DNA of 64,000 nt from Prochilodus magdalenae (Eukaryota; Chordata; Actinopteri; Characiformes; Prochilodontidae): the NCBI GenBank assembly GCA_024036415.1, contig JAMWET010000176.1, forward strand, positions 276,001 through 340,000, written 5' to 3'. The notes beneath the pieces were generated by a model. It saw nothing but the letters and a program-made list of their open reading frames with translations, searched no databases and had not been told where the DNA came from. The translations under genes were made by a program, and so were the position numbers. Numbering within the stretch: the first letter of the stretch is position 1; the number at the start of each line of letters is the position of its first letter. This document shows positions 33,480 through 43,965 of the stretch, piece by piece.

Positions 33480-33965
33480 ATCCCTCGAATGATGGCCGAA
33501 TAAGTTTGTTCGGCGGCTTTTCAGCTTTTTCCAGCCAAGCCGTCTGCATTATTACCCCAACAATGTTTACGTACAGCTCCCTTATCAAAGCGGCGCAGAA
33601 ATCATTTTATAATTGAGGGATGCCAGGGCTAATCTTCACTTCGGGACATCTTTACATAAAACACACATTCCTCAATCTTAAAAGCAATGGCTTAAGGTGA
33701 AGTACACCCACGGGATCTATTTACAGAGATTAAACACAGCAGTGCATCTATTGCCTTGTAAATCCAGGCGTTTAAACAGTTCTGCGATAATTAAATCTCA
33801 ACCTAGGCTCACCAAAACCTACTCTGTCTGGCTCTGGCTCTTCTACTAGTATCAGTTCAGCACAGAGGGGAGAGTAATAGAGTTAATGCGTTTCTTAATT
33901 GTTCCAGGCCGTAAGAGAAGGAGTGCTCTGCCAAATCTGATCATTGGCCATGAAATAAAAAACGC
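33480..33965. promoter_or_regulatory. Candidate conserved noncoding island
   Basis: Repeat-free sequence with CAACAATGTTTACGTAC near 33558 (forkhead-like word), CTTATCAAAGCGG near 33581 (TCF/LEF-like ATCAAAG) and CTGCGATAATTAAATCTC near 33782. No coding frame. Inference from motif content only. Confidence 0.33.
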
Positions 33966-34005
33966 AAACAAGAACACAACCTTTGGTTTCTAATGAGATT
34001 AGCAG

Positions 34006-34060
34006 CAGTGTTTGGCCACTTTATTAGAAACCCCACACTAGCGGCTCCACTTGCACTACT
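34006..34060. mobile_element. Isolated end of a CACTTTATTAG-type fish element
   Basis: GGCCACTTTATTAGAAACCCC at 34013 followed by GGCTCCACTTGCAC matches the widespread teleost terminal sequence. A partner end is not obvious within the next kilobase, so this may be a broken copy. Confidence 0.45.
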
Positions 34061-34184
34061 GAAAATGAAGGGTTCGGCCAGAAAGACGTGAAAAAAGGCA
34101 AAAATGATGGACAACGAATTTTAATGCTCAGTAAGGTGTACAGTTTGAAGAATATTCTATTCATAAGACATACGAGTCTTTAGG

Positions 34185-34620
34185 TGTCACGTAGAGATAG
34201 GACAGGGAGGCCGGATGCAAGTGCAAGTATCTAATAAACCAAACAACTCTTGATTAAAACAACACCAAAGAAGCAGAAAACTAAGAAACACTAAACCAGC
34301 TTACAAAAATATCCAGCATGGGGACAAACGACCAGGAGGGAGACAAAACACCAAGCAAGAACACAGGGCACTACAGGGAGTATAAGGGAACAAAGACTAA
34401 CAAGGAACACCTGGGAAGGGGCGGAGATACAAACCAAGGACAGGTGGGGTGATTGACAAGGGGACGGAGAAGGAGGAGCCAAAAACCAAAACAATCAGAA
34501 GCACATGGAGCAGAACAACAAAGAGCACATGGACCTGACAAGACAGAAACAGAAAGCCAGAGAAGACAGACAAACATGAGCAGGACAGGGCCGGATTAGG
34601 CTAGGGACTCGATCTGGGTC
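34185..34620 (-). repeat. Dispersed LTR-like repeat (T-rich on the minus strand)
   Basis: On the minus strand the sequence is a run of short CTTTGTT/CCTGT words with CCACCTGTCCTTGG and CCCAGGTGTTCCTTG, then ends near TTTATTAGATACTTGC and CATCCGGCCTCCC. This texture is typical of a class of dispersed fish repeats, possibly the R-U5 part of LTRs. A similar stretch is at 47730-48040. Classification is uncertain. Confidence 0.4.
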
Positions 34621-35419
34621 CAGATCGTGAAGTGCTTGGACCCTCACAGATCATGCCAGATATAGACGGCAGGGGCAGACCGTACTCCCTGGACAACAGG
34701 ACTAGGACCAGCGTGGTGGTGGGTGGAGTGGAGAAAGGAGGAGAACACTGTAACAGTACCCGAAAGCAGCAGAACAGGAACGTAAGCTGACTCCTTTTAA
34801 AGACAGGTGCCAGACTGCGATTGGCTAGAGGAATGAATGAATTAATGAATGAGTGACGTGGCATTGGAGGCTTCCTAGCAGAACTTGTGCTAAAGCTTTC
34901 ATGTCCTTGTGAGTCCTTTTTTGGCTTTGGTTCCCTAAAGAACCAACAGTGGGTTCTAAAGATGTTTGCAAACAGACCCTTTCAACCAATATAACCTAGT
35001 TTCCGAACTGGTTCATTTCAGACATCGAAGAACCTTGGTTCTATTCAGGGAACCGGTCTGTGTTTGCACCAGTTTTTATTGGAACTGAGGAATGTCAACC
35101 ACTGGTAGGTGCAGATGTGTAGTAAACAATAGGAACAAGATGGCGGAGCGTATAGATGACCTCCGAGCGCTGTTTTCTTCAGATGTTTGTTTATATCTAG
35201 AAAGCAAGCACGAATCAACTACTGGAGATAAGAAGACATAGAAGAGGGTCTTCAGCAGACCACTCAGTGTCACCATTGTTGCTCTCTTTGTCCTCAACAC
35301 CTGACACGCCCACAGATGTTGTCATGATTTGCATGATGGATCATCCAACAGGAAAACCTAGCAGGAAAAATCATCAAATAATAAAAAATGATGACCGTGT
35401 CTTTATATGTAAAGGCATG
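34621..35419. other. Gene-free stretch
   Basis: 34910-35075 has repeated GAACC/GGTTC words and may be another decayed fold-back repeat. Nothing else recognised. Confidence 0.4.
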
Positions 35420-36052
35420 TATACTCATCGTCAAAAGATTGATGCACCCAAACGGAAGGATGGGATAGCAATGCTGTTGGGATGGAAGATAAGGTTACCA
35501 GGAACAATAAATAAAACAAATGTAGACTGATATGGGTAATATATATTGAGCTACACATACAGAAGTAGTGCCTCTCAGTATGGCGTTGGGCCGCCATGTT
35601 TGCTAACCCATCATGCCAGACGTCTCAGCATGTAGAGGTTGTAGAGGTTCCTAATGGTGTCCTGTGACAATCCATCCCATGCAGCTTGAATGTCCTCACA
35701 CAGTTCCTGCAGATGGTGCGGTAGGTGTGGAGGTGGAGTGACACCAGGCCTTCATCTTGGCGCTGACCGCAGTGCCTCCACACACAGACTCGTTGGTCGA
35801 CCATAACAGTCTGGCACAACACCTTTGGATGTGCACAGCATCCAACAGGATGACTCATGGAGGCATCAGTACTTGCTGAATGTCCACAATTATGCTGCTG
35901 GGTCAGTCAGGTACAGCATTAATGCATGTCCTTGCTTATGTCACATGGGTGGTCAAGCATGAAACTTGAATCATTTGCATGTTTCCCAATGTCAAACCTA
36001 CCCACCAAGTTTCATTCCTGTCTGTTGATTCCTTCTGGGTGCAGCTGTCTTA
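35420..36052 (-). mobile_element. Tc1-A copy A9
   Basis: The left terminus TATACTCATCGTCAAAAG is present. On the minus strand the order is leader, MSHP region, a block missing part of the first catalytic Asp region (a private deletion near 35805), the shared junction and the C-terminal block (GGAGGTGGAGTGACACCAGG on plus). The right terminus stops at GGTGCAGCTGTC, about 17 bp short of the full inverted repeat. Confidence 0.87.
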
Positions 36053-36159
36053 ATTGGGGGAACTAATGATCTCTGTTTTCATATTCCATTTCATAAGTCC
36101 CATATAGAAGACACAATGGTGGATATACTCCTCTGAAAACTCTTTGCAGCCGCGTGCAT

Positions 36160-36231
36160 TTGCACTGTTTCCCCTCCGTCTAGAAAAGACAGGAAGGGCT
36201 GTCTTTTCTAGACGGAGGGGAAACAGTGCAA
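36160..36231. repeat. Perfect hairpin: 32-bp arms, 8-nt loop
   Basis: 36160-36191 is the exact reverse complement of 36200-36231 (arm ends TTGCACTG and AAAAGACA; loop GGAAGGGC). Pairing stops abruptly on the outer side. Directly after it AGGCCCCATTAAAT occurs twice (36231 and 36247, period 16). Both are signs of a recent local copying event. Confidence 0.97.
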
Positions 36232-36262
36232 GGCCCCATTAAATACAGGCCCCATTAAATGG

Positions 36263-36560
36263 CTGTAAAGATTCCATTTGAATTCAGTCTCCGTACGTCC
36301 TGAGGTGGTATATCTCACAGGAAGTGTTTTAAAATAAGAGGGCCGAATAAAAACATTCATCCCCCTCTCTCTCTCATGTTAACACTCTCTGGCTCTTTGC
36401 AGCAGCCCGGCTCCCCCCTGGGCCCTGTGAATAATTGGTAAATATTTTCTTGATGTCGGAAAGGGGGGGACTTCAATTGCGCCGTGTCACACCCAGAGAA
36501 ATCAAAGTGTGGCCGGCCTACTGGGACTCAGAAGCGCTTAAAATGAGTAAAAGTCTCTGA
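36263..36560. promoter_or_regulatory. Candidate conserved noncoding island
   Basis: Repeat-free sequence with ATTCCATTTGAATTC, GTGAATAATTGGTAAATATT near 36426 and CTTCAATTGCGCCG near 36471. It follows the hairpin directly; the region may originally have been continuous with 36060-36160. Role inferred. Confidence 0.3.
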
Positions 36561-36790
36561 GAGCAGTCCTGAGGAGTTTGAGCAGCTACTAAGAATGAAG
36601 ATAGTGCCGGATCGACATGGGTGGTACAAGAGGGGGGGCTTTGATAGGCAAGGCCATGTACAGCCTGTTATTCTAAGCCTTACCCAAGTATTAGCTGATC
36701 AGTAAGTCATAAAGATCAGTAAGGACATATGGTCCCTGTCCGTTCAATCCCTCAATCTATCCAATCTGGATCTTCTCAAGAAGAATATTA
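36561..36790. other. Gene-free spacer
   Basis: Nothing recognised. Confidence 0.4.
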
Positions 36791-36836
36791 GCTGGAGCAG
36801 GGGTGGAAGATTGTGGTTGGAACTAGACTCTGTAGA

Positions 36837-37006
36837 GCCGTGGTCCCCAAACCTGGTCCTGGAGGGCTACCTTCGTATAGAGTCTAGTTTCATCCAGTCA
36901 GGATGCTCTCTAGAAAGTTATTATCTATTGCAGGTTTGGGGCATTGTGGTTGGAGCTAGACCCTGCAGGGAGGTAGCCCTCCAGGACCAGGTTTGGGGAC
37001 CACGGC
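36837..37006. repeat. Fold-back element with perfect 36-bp arms
   Basis: 36837-36872 and 36971-37006 are exact reverse complements (outer end GCCGTGGTCCCC, inner end GGGCTACCT) around a 98-bp loop. The arm sequence is of a type (CCAAACCTGGTCCTGGAGGG) widely dispersed in fish. A direct repeat, ATTGTGGTTGGAACTAGACT and its near copy, precedes each arm at 36810 and 36943. Confidence 0.93.
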
Positions 37007-37014
37007 CATACTGC

Positions 37015-38650
37015 ATACACCCACATTCACTTTATTGGAAGCCCCTACCTTCCTATACCTACAATCGCTTATCACCTTTAGGGCAGTGCAAAAGTCAGAG
37101 ACCACCTTTCATCCATTAAACAGCCATTAAGTGCAACTTAATCATCTCTAAGGATACAAGAATAGATACAAGATAATCCACTAGCATCACTTTCCAGATT
37201 TGAATTTGCTAATCCATAATGGATTAATACATCTACTATTAATTGGTGCTATTAATACATCCACTGTATGAAATAGCATTGATAGCATAGCGAAATCCAC
37301 CACTCTTCATTACGAACATTTCTGCCTGGTTAAAGTTTCCTTAAGTCCGCCTGGACAAGTTTGTATGCTTAGGAAATAATGCTGTATGAATGGATAAGGA
37401 ATGAATAGATGACAATAGGTGAAAAATAAATATTAATGGCTTTATTAAGAGTTATGTCATGTATGCAGTTTCATACAGCTTCACCCATGCTTTAAAACAT
37501 GGTGGTGGTAGTATTACAGCTATATGGCTGCTTTGCTGCTGTTAGACCAGGACAGTGAGGCATCAGTTGCTGGAGCCATGAGTGGTAGGTTGTATCAACA
37601 TGTTCTATAGAAGAATATCAGGGGATATGTCAAATGAAGCTATAGAAGGTGGGCTCTGCAGATAGACAACAACCCAAAAACAACCCATGTGGTCATTTTT
37701 TGTGCTGAAGGACCAACTATACTTTGTTTCCAGCTGGGAACTAACTTTTTAGGGTCCAAATTGATTTATTATTGGAGGAAATGTGCCCAACAGTTCAAAA
37801 TGGTTGGTGTATGAACTGGAACGGAGCCTGTTCCGTGTTGGTGGGAAAGGGCTAATATTGATTCACCATTGTTGAGGATTTGGCATGCAGGCCTACTATT
37901 GTTTGTCCTGGATTGCATCAAGATCAACAATCCCAAAACAGCAGTGACCCTATAGAGAACGGTTAGTGGTGAAGAAATGTGGGATTGTGGAATAGTCAAT
38001 CCCACCAGACCTTAATCCAGTAGACAAGCTGAGGCAGAACATCAACTTTCCAAACCTGAATTTCCATGAAAAATTAATATATCCACAGAAAATGACTGTG
38101 CAGGACCTTGTGGACCACCAAAACGATCCCACTCAGCTTTCATGTCTGAGAGATCAAGCTCCATTCTTCCTTCAGAGCTCAAAAGAACCATAGTTCTTTC
38201 TCTTTGGGATTACTCAGATCGTGGACGTCATGAAACTTGGGGCGTTCGGAGAAATAGCCTAGCAAATTCCTGAAAAACTGAAAGCAAGACTCCTGAAAGC
38301 AATGCAAGCTGTAACAAGGGTCGTAGCCCATCCAGTGTCTGCACAACTTATGAATCACTCTGCATTCTACTCATCACTGGTCAGTTGCTGACCTACAGGG
38401 CCGCTGTTTCCCTGAATCTATTTAGATGCTAGAACCGTGACCCTGACCTGGTGGTATCCACCAGCCTTCCTGCTATGCTGTCCAGGGTGGTATGCTATCC
38501 TAAAAGGTCCAGCTCAATGGAAAACTGACCACTGGTGAAGGGCTACAGCTTTGCCAGCATGCATTGTTGAGCTACACACGGGCTACACCAGCTACACGGA
38601 GCTACAAGCTAGAGCTTTCTAATAAAGTGGCTAGTCAGTAAATGGAACAC
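37015..38650 (+). mobile_element. Possible decayed Tc1-like element between CACTTTATT-type ends
   Basis: The left part has ACATTCACTTTATTGGAAGC and the right part AGCTTTCTAATAAAGTGGC; these are inverted relatives of the common fish terminus. Inside, AAACATGGTGGTGGTAGTAT near 37496 translates to KHGGGS, and 38010-38035 reads PPDLNPV in one frame, both Tc1/mariner transposase landmarks. Many stops and shifts. The pairing of the two ends is my inference; 37495-38150 is the part with transposase traces. Confidence 0.4.
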
Positions 38651-38689
38651 TAGCGGCTGGCACCTACTGAAATGGATATCGGCTACAAA

Positions 38690-39060
38690 TCTGATGTGGA
38701 CCGTCTATCTGCGAAGCAAATAAAAAGGTGTCTGGGAATCCATCGGAAAGACTCGCATTAATCGCCGCAACCTGATTAATGAAGAAGCGGGCCTGCTGCA
38801 AAGGTGTTGCAGAGGAGCTCTGTGTTGGGGAGGAGAATGCTGTAAAGCAAGAGCCATTTAATTAAATATTGAGCACCCTCAGATGGATGTCTCTGTTAGT
38901 GACCCAAACTGCAACCGATGCTAATTAAAATTTCAGCGTTATCTGGGGAGCCGCCACACTCGCGCAGATCCCGGGGCCAGCAGACCCTGCTGCGGCGCGT
39001 CTGCCAGCGTTTGAGAGCTCTTCAGCTCGATAACCGTGTAGGGTTTTATCTTGGCAATGC
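38690..39060. promoter_or_regulatory. Candidate conserved noncoding island
   Basis: CGCATTAATCGCCGCAACC and CTGATTAATGAAGAAGC stand 20 bp apart near 38755-38789. CCATTTAATTAAATATTG follows near 38853 and GCTAATTAAAATTTCAGCG near 38920. No repeats, no coding frame. One of the denser ATTA clusters in the window. Confidence 0.38.
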
Positions 39061-39855
39061 TCAGGGATGCTATCAAAGGGGGAGGTAGGGGAACACGTGG
39101 AACCCTATACTGAAAAGAAGCTATGGCGTCCTTTCCAAATCAGGCTAAAAATGAACGAATGAATGGAATGCGTTCATTGGTTTCTCTCGAAAACGACAAA
39201 ACAAGGTTCTAACTTTGGCGAAAAGTTTGGCCCGCATGGTACCTTCATCCTAGTTTAACCTGTATGCTGAACACATAATAAAGGAAGTAGGACTCTCAGG
39301 AAGATGATTGAGCAGTCGGAAGGGACATCAATAACCTTCGTTGTTCAGAAGACAGGACACTCAGCAGAGCTCCTACTAGGAAAATTAAAATGCATCGTGA
39401 AATGATGGGACTTGGGAATGATGCTCTGACGATGGGAATGACCAATGACTTTACCATTGATGGAAATCTTCAAGTGTAATGATGCATATCTTCAAACAAA
39501 GCTGATTGTACAGTCTGTGGTCTTTTCTGGGATTCTTCGTGGATGGGAACGCTGGATAATTAAAAAAACAGGACTGGAGAAATATTGCAGCCTTTGAAAT
39601 TGGATTGCCAGCACCAAGGTGGCTTGATGCAATCAGGAGAATTATTACCAAGCCATTAGGAAGCCTAAAGACCCAAACCGAAGATGGGACATTCTGGCTA
39701 AACACTACTCATATAGTCAGCAGGAGCTGGAAATAACTTGATGACTTCCAGTAGCGTCCTGCACAGTGGCCTCATGATTAGACTTACAGGAGGCACCATG
39801 TGTAATATACCTAGAACTGATACCTAGAACCTAAAACAAGTTGAATATGTGAATG
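39061..39855. other. Gene-free stretch
   Basis: No family signature was identified. 39300-39760 has the feel of an old transposon (short broken frames), but I cannot name it. Confidence 0.35.
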
Positions 39856-40288
39856 GATAGGCCATGACGAAGCGGGGTCAACGGATGTAGAGGCACATAG
39901 TGCGCTGAGGTCACCAACTTTCTGCAGAGTCAATCACTACAGACCTCCAAACTTCACATTGGCTTCAGATTAGCTCAGGAACAGTGCATCAAGGGCTTCA
40001 TGGAATGGGTTTCCATGGTCGAGCAGCTGCATCCAAGCCTAACATCACCTAGCTCAATGCAAAGCATCAAATGCAGTGGTGTAAAGCATGGCCACTGACT
40101 CTAGAATAGAGTGACCAATCACGTTTCTCTGTCTGCCCATCTAATGGACGAGTCTGGGTTTGGCGGTTGCCAGGAGAACGGTATCTGTCTGGCTACATTG
40201 TACACTTTACTACAAGTGTAAAGTTCGGTGGAGGCGGGGTTATGGTGTGGGTTGTTTTTCAGGAGTTGGGTTCAGCCCCTTAGTTCCA

Positions 40289-40296
40289 GTGATAGG
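40289..40296. repeat. Target site duplication, left (hAT-1)
   Basis: GTGATAGG, repeated exactly at 41275-41282 on the other side of the element. Eight base pairs is the hallmark of hAT transposases. Confidence 0.9.
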
Positions 40297-41274
40297 TAGG
40301 GTTGCCACCTTTCAGAAGTGAAAGTAAAGGACGGGGGATGTGGCCATGTGTGAGTGACATGCATTTGAAATTGCGCCCCGTATTTGGTCTGGGGGGATTT
40401 GAGGTGGGTTTGAGAGAGATTGTGATCATTCATATGTGTGTGACAGATGTGTATATCAGACATTTACGGAAATACGGAACACGTTTACGGAAATACGGAA
40501 CACATTTTACGGAAATACGGAACACGTTTACGGAAATATTGAACACGTTTACGGAAATATGGAACACGTTTACGGAAATATGGAACACGTTTAGGGAAAT
40601 ACGGAACACGTTTATGGAAATACGGAACACATTTACGGAAATACGGAACACATTTACGGAAATACGGAACACGTTTACGGAAATACAGAACATGTTTACA
40701 GAAATACAGAACACGTTTACGGAAATATGGATCACGTTTACGGAAATCCGTAACACGTATGTGGAAATCCGGAACACGTTTGTGGAAATCTGGAACACGT
40801 TTATGGAAATACGGAACACTGTTAACGAAAATACGGAACACTGTTAACGAAAATACGGAACACATTTTTACGGAAATACAGAACACGTTTATGGAAATAC
40901 GGAACACATTTACGGAAATATGGAACACTGTTAACGGAAATACGGAACACATTTACGGAAATACGGAACACATTTACGGAAATACGGAACACATTAACGA
41001 AAATACGCAACACATTTACGGAAATACGGAACACATTAACGGAAATACGCAACACGTCTACGGAAATACGGAACAGGTCTACGGAAATACGGAACACATT
41101 TACGGAAATACGGAACACATTTACAGAAATACGGAACACATTTACAGAAATACGGAAAACACATTTACGAAAATACGGAACAAATCGTGTTCCGTATTGG
41201 TTTAATATGGGACGCAATATTTAATTGCCAAATAAAGGACGATTCTGTATTTTACGGAATGGGTGGCAACCCTA
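40297..41274. mobile_element. hAT-1: 978-bp non-autonomous hAT element carrying a minisatellite
   Basis: Terminal inverted repeats are TAGGGTTGCCACC (40297-40309) and its exact reverse complement (41262-41274), 13 of 13 bp. They are flanked by the 8-bp duplication GTGATAGG, so the boundaries are certain. Apart from about 165 bp on the left and 95 bp on the right, the whole interior is a 21-bp tandem repeat. There is no transposase; movement must have been driven in trans by an autonomous hAT. The insertion is in a Tc1-C remnant and is therefore younger than it. Confidence 0.95.
40463..41180. repeat. 21-bp minisatellite inside hAT-1, about 34 copies
   Basis: Unit ACGGAAATACGGAACAC followed by GTTT or ATTT. 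Variants include TTATGG, GTTAACG and TTACAG openings. Because 21 is a multiple of three, several frames on both strands stay open and give heptad-like peptides (ITEIRNTF, FRISVNV). These are not proteins. Some copies carry an extra base, which shifts the frames. Confidence 0.97.
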
Positions 41275-41282
41275 GTGATAGG
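41275..41282. repeat. Target site duplication, right (hAT-1)
   Basis: GTGATAGG, identical to 40289-40296. Confidence 0.9.
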
Positions 41283-41418
41283 CCTTCTCGTCCAACATCA
41301 GTGTCTGACCTCACAAATGCACTTCTGGAAGCATGGTCAAAAATTCCCATGAACAAATGGGATGTCACTCAAGTTGACGAATACTTTTCTGAGCGAATAC
41401 TTTTGGCAATACAGCGTG

Positions 41419-41474
41419 GATAGATAGCTAGATAAATAACTAGCTAGCTAGCTAGATAGATAGATCTATCTAGA
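41419..41474. repeat. TAGA/TAGC microsatellite
   Basis: GATAGATAGCTAGATAAATA and then TAGCTAGCTAGC and GATAGATAGATC; partly palindromic (AGATCTATCTAGA). Confidence 0.9.
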
Positions 41475-41519
41475 ACGTCAGCGTTTAGCTACATGCTAGT
41501 TAATTAGATACCAGCACCC

Positions 41520-42050
41520 AGACGAAGGAGGAGGCAGGACGTTTCTTCTGGCGTGTCAGAGGAGTTTGAAGGAGAGCATCACGTACATCCTGGCGCACTT
41601 TATTTCCTCTCTGCTGCTACCGGGTCTTGGTTTTATCAGCCGCTGTAGGAGCACTCTGCATTTATTACGCTTATGTATTTTTAAAACCCGCCCGCTCCTT
41701 TTACATTCATGCAACTTGAATATATTCATGCGTCCCGTTCCCGGAGTCCGTCAGCGGCTAGCTCTCTCGCTCCCTCTCTCTCTCTCTCACATACAGACCC
41801 ACATTCTGCTGCGGGTAATGAAGATGTCTGCGAGGGAAACTTTGGTGGTATGTGGAGGGAGGAATGTGCGAGATGGGGGAAAAAGCGTCAGGTGTTTTAT
41901 TTTAGACCCTATGGAGCCAAAGTGACAATCGTTGTTGGGCTGAAAAAATAATGAGGATGGAGCGGGATGCCTTCCGCGCTCACGCAGAGCGGAGAGAGGG
42001 AGGACGGGCGAGACGGAGAGAGGGAGAGAGTGTAGAGCCATAGGAGCTAC
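41520..42050. other. Gene-free stretch, weak candidate conserved segment at 41560-41760
   Basis: GCATTTATTACGCTTATG near 41658 and AACTTGAATATATTCATGCG near 41712 lie in repeat-free sequence. A CT run is at 41759-41788. 41800-42050 is purine-rich without recognised elements. Confidence 0.3.
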
Positions 42051-42079
42051 CTGAAGTGTGTTTCTGTAATTCAGAATTT

Positions 42080-42253
42080 TTTCTCCCTCTGTCTCCCTTC
42101 ATCCCTCTGTTTCTGTCTGTCGTACTCAGTCTGTCCTTCTGTCTGTCTGTCTCTCTCTCCTACTAACTCTCTCGTTCTCTTTTCATCATTCACTGTTTAT
42201 TTCAGTTTTTCTCTTCCAGTCTTTCACGTCAGTACTTTGTGTTCTCTCTCTCA

Positions 42254-42294
<41 letters not shown>

Positions 42295-42340
42295 ACTAAC
42301 ATTTTGCTTGTTTCTTTTCCTATATTTGTCTTTTCATTGT

Positions 42341-42389
<49 letters not shown>

Positions 42390-42491
42390 GTCTCTCTGTC
42401 TCTCTTTCTCTTTCTTTCCATCTCTCTCTCTCTCTCTCTCTCTACACTAACATTTTGCTTGTTTCTTTTCCTATATTTGTCTTTTCATTGT

Positions 42492-42538
<47 letters not shown>

Positions 42539-42549
42539 GTCTCTCTCGG

Positions 42550-42583
<34 letters not shown>

Positions 42584-42665
42584 GGCCTCTCTAGCTCTCT
42601 CTCTCTCTCTCTCTGACTCCTGCCAATTCTCCCAGCATCTTCTGCATTTGATCCATTTTCTCCCT

Positions 42666-42702
<37 letters not shown>

Positions 42703-43445
42703 CTTCTGTACTTCTCTCTGTGTCTCTGTCATGTCTGGTTTATCTGGTTTTCACTCTCATTCATTCATTCTCTCTATCCCTCATCAATTTTCTGCTTTCT
42801 GTCCGTCTCCCTTCTGTCTTACTTTTTCTTTTTTGCTCTTTCTCATTTTCTCTCTCCCTTGTTCTCTCTCTCTTTCTCTTTCTCACTCTTTTTTATCCCT
42901 TTCTCTTTCTCTTACTTTCTTATTTTCTATCTCCCTTGCTCTCTTTTTCTTTCTCTCTTTCTTTGTCACTGTTTTAATCCCTGTCTTTTTTCACTCTCTC
43001 ACCCTCTTTCCCTTTTTGCTCTGTTTCATTTTCTCTCTCCCTTGGTCTCTCTCTCTCTCTCACTCTCTCTTATGCTCTTTCTTTCTCCCTCTCCCGTTCT
43101 CTATTTTCTCTCTCTCTTTCTCACTCTTTTTATCCCTGTCTTTTTTCACTCTTTCTTGTCCTTTTGCTCTTTTTCATTTTCTCTCTCCCTTGCTCTCTCT
43201 CTCCTTTGCTTTCTCTCTCTCTCTCGCCCTCATATTTTGCTTTGTCTCGTACTTTGTGTCTCTCCTCTTCATGTATTTCAGTTTTTTCTCTCTCCCATTC
43301 TTTTATCCTGTTGCAGCTCTCGCCCTCTCTCCCACTCTCTTTCACTCTCATCTCTCTCTCTCTCTCTACTTTCTCTATTTCTCTTTCCCTGCTGACTCTC
43401 TCTATTTTTTATTTTTTTCATTTTCTCTCAGTATTTCATCTATCC
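42080..43445. repeat. CT microsatellite field (1.35 kb)
   Basis: Long (CT)n runs (42256-42291, 42343-42377, 42423-42443, 42496-42535, 42553-42585, 42671-42698) alternate with T-rich pyrimidine sequence. A unique block of about 55 bp (ACACTAACATTTTGCTTG, TATATTTGTCTTTTC) occurs twice, at 42293 and 42445, so unequal exchange between CT runs duplicated it. Open frames here are Ser/Leu or Arg/Glu translations of the repeat. Confidence 0.95.
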
Positions 43446-43589
43446 CTCTCTGTATAGAACTGTATCTGTCTCCCACAATTTACAGCAATGAATGAATCAA
43501 TGGATTGACCAATTTCAGGATTCAATATACAAACAAAACAGAACCGTGACTGACATCTCAGTACAGCAGAGCAGAGTGTATATATACTG

Positions 43590-43965
43590 TAGTCCTTATG
43601 TACAGTGCAGGGAAGGTCTCGTTCCATGTGTATTAATTGGCTCCAGAGCAGATGTTAATGGTTGGCTAAAAGGAGTGACTGCATTTGGGCATGGCCAAAG
43701 ACCATAGTGTGAAGAAAGTAACTGAAGCGTACAGTCATATGGGTCTACCAGTGGCTAAAATCCCAGTCTACAGGAAACTCTCCTCGGGATTGCGGCAGGG
43801 AAGGCATCCACCAAATCTGGACCAACTGTACAATTCTCTGATGCATGAGTGTCTGAACATTAATGCGGCCTACATCCAGAAACCTGCCAAATCCAATCAC
43901 AGCTGGTATTCGTGTTGGTGGAGGTATTACACCCTAGTAGGTATGTTCCCGTCACAGGTGCCCAA
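43590..43965 (+). pseudogene. Tc1-X copy with transposase C-terminus
   Basis: The leader GGCTCCAGAGCAGATGTTAA is shared with the 1.6, 28.3 and 46.1 kb copies. A frame then reads VAKIPVYRKLSSGLRQGRHP, DQLYNSLMHECLNINAAYIQ, which fits the end of Tc1-type transposases (the LxxLxxALVQEWNNIPQxxIQ region). The HTH and catalytic core are absent. It is about 69 percent or better similar by eye to the 46.1-kb copy. Confidence 0.7.

Larger units (their letters stand above)
39860..41412 (+). pseudogene. Tc1-C transposase remnant, internally deleted and split by a hAT element
   Basis: 39860-40296 matches the N-terminal two thirds of the copy at 61.6-62.5 kb (GTCACCAACTTTCTGCAGAG, GTCTGGGTTTGGCGG, AAGTTCGGTGGAGGCGGGGT). 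41283-41412 matches its C-terminal end (CTTCTCGTCCAACATCAGTG, SRPTSVSDLTNALLEAWSKIP). The segment with the second Asp and SPDLN motif is missing: the sequence passes from the GPLVPV-equivalent region directly to the RPSRPTS region, with AGG available at both breakpoints in the longer copy. The hAT element sits exactly at this junction. Confidence 0.85.

Noticed and set aside
36160..36231. MicroRNA precursor
   Set aside because: The arms pair perfectly over all 32 bp with an abrupt end and an adjacent direct duplication; real precursors normally have bulges and conserved arms. It looks like a recent inverted copy.
40302..41217. Long open frames on both strands (up to 181 codons) with heptad-like peptides
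   Set aside because: They are translations of the 21-bp minisatellite inside hAT-1; a 21-bp unit keeps frames open on both strands.
42239..43495. Frames of 125-254 codons resembling hydrophobic membrane proteins
   Set aside because: Translations of CT/T microsatellite sequence.
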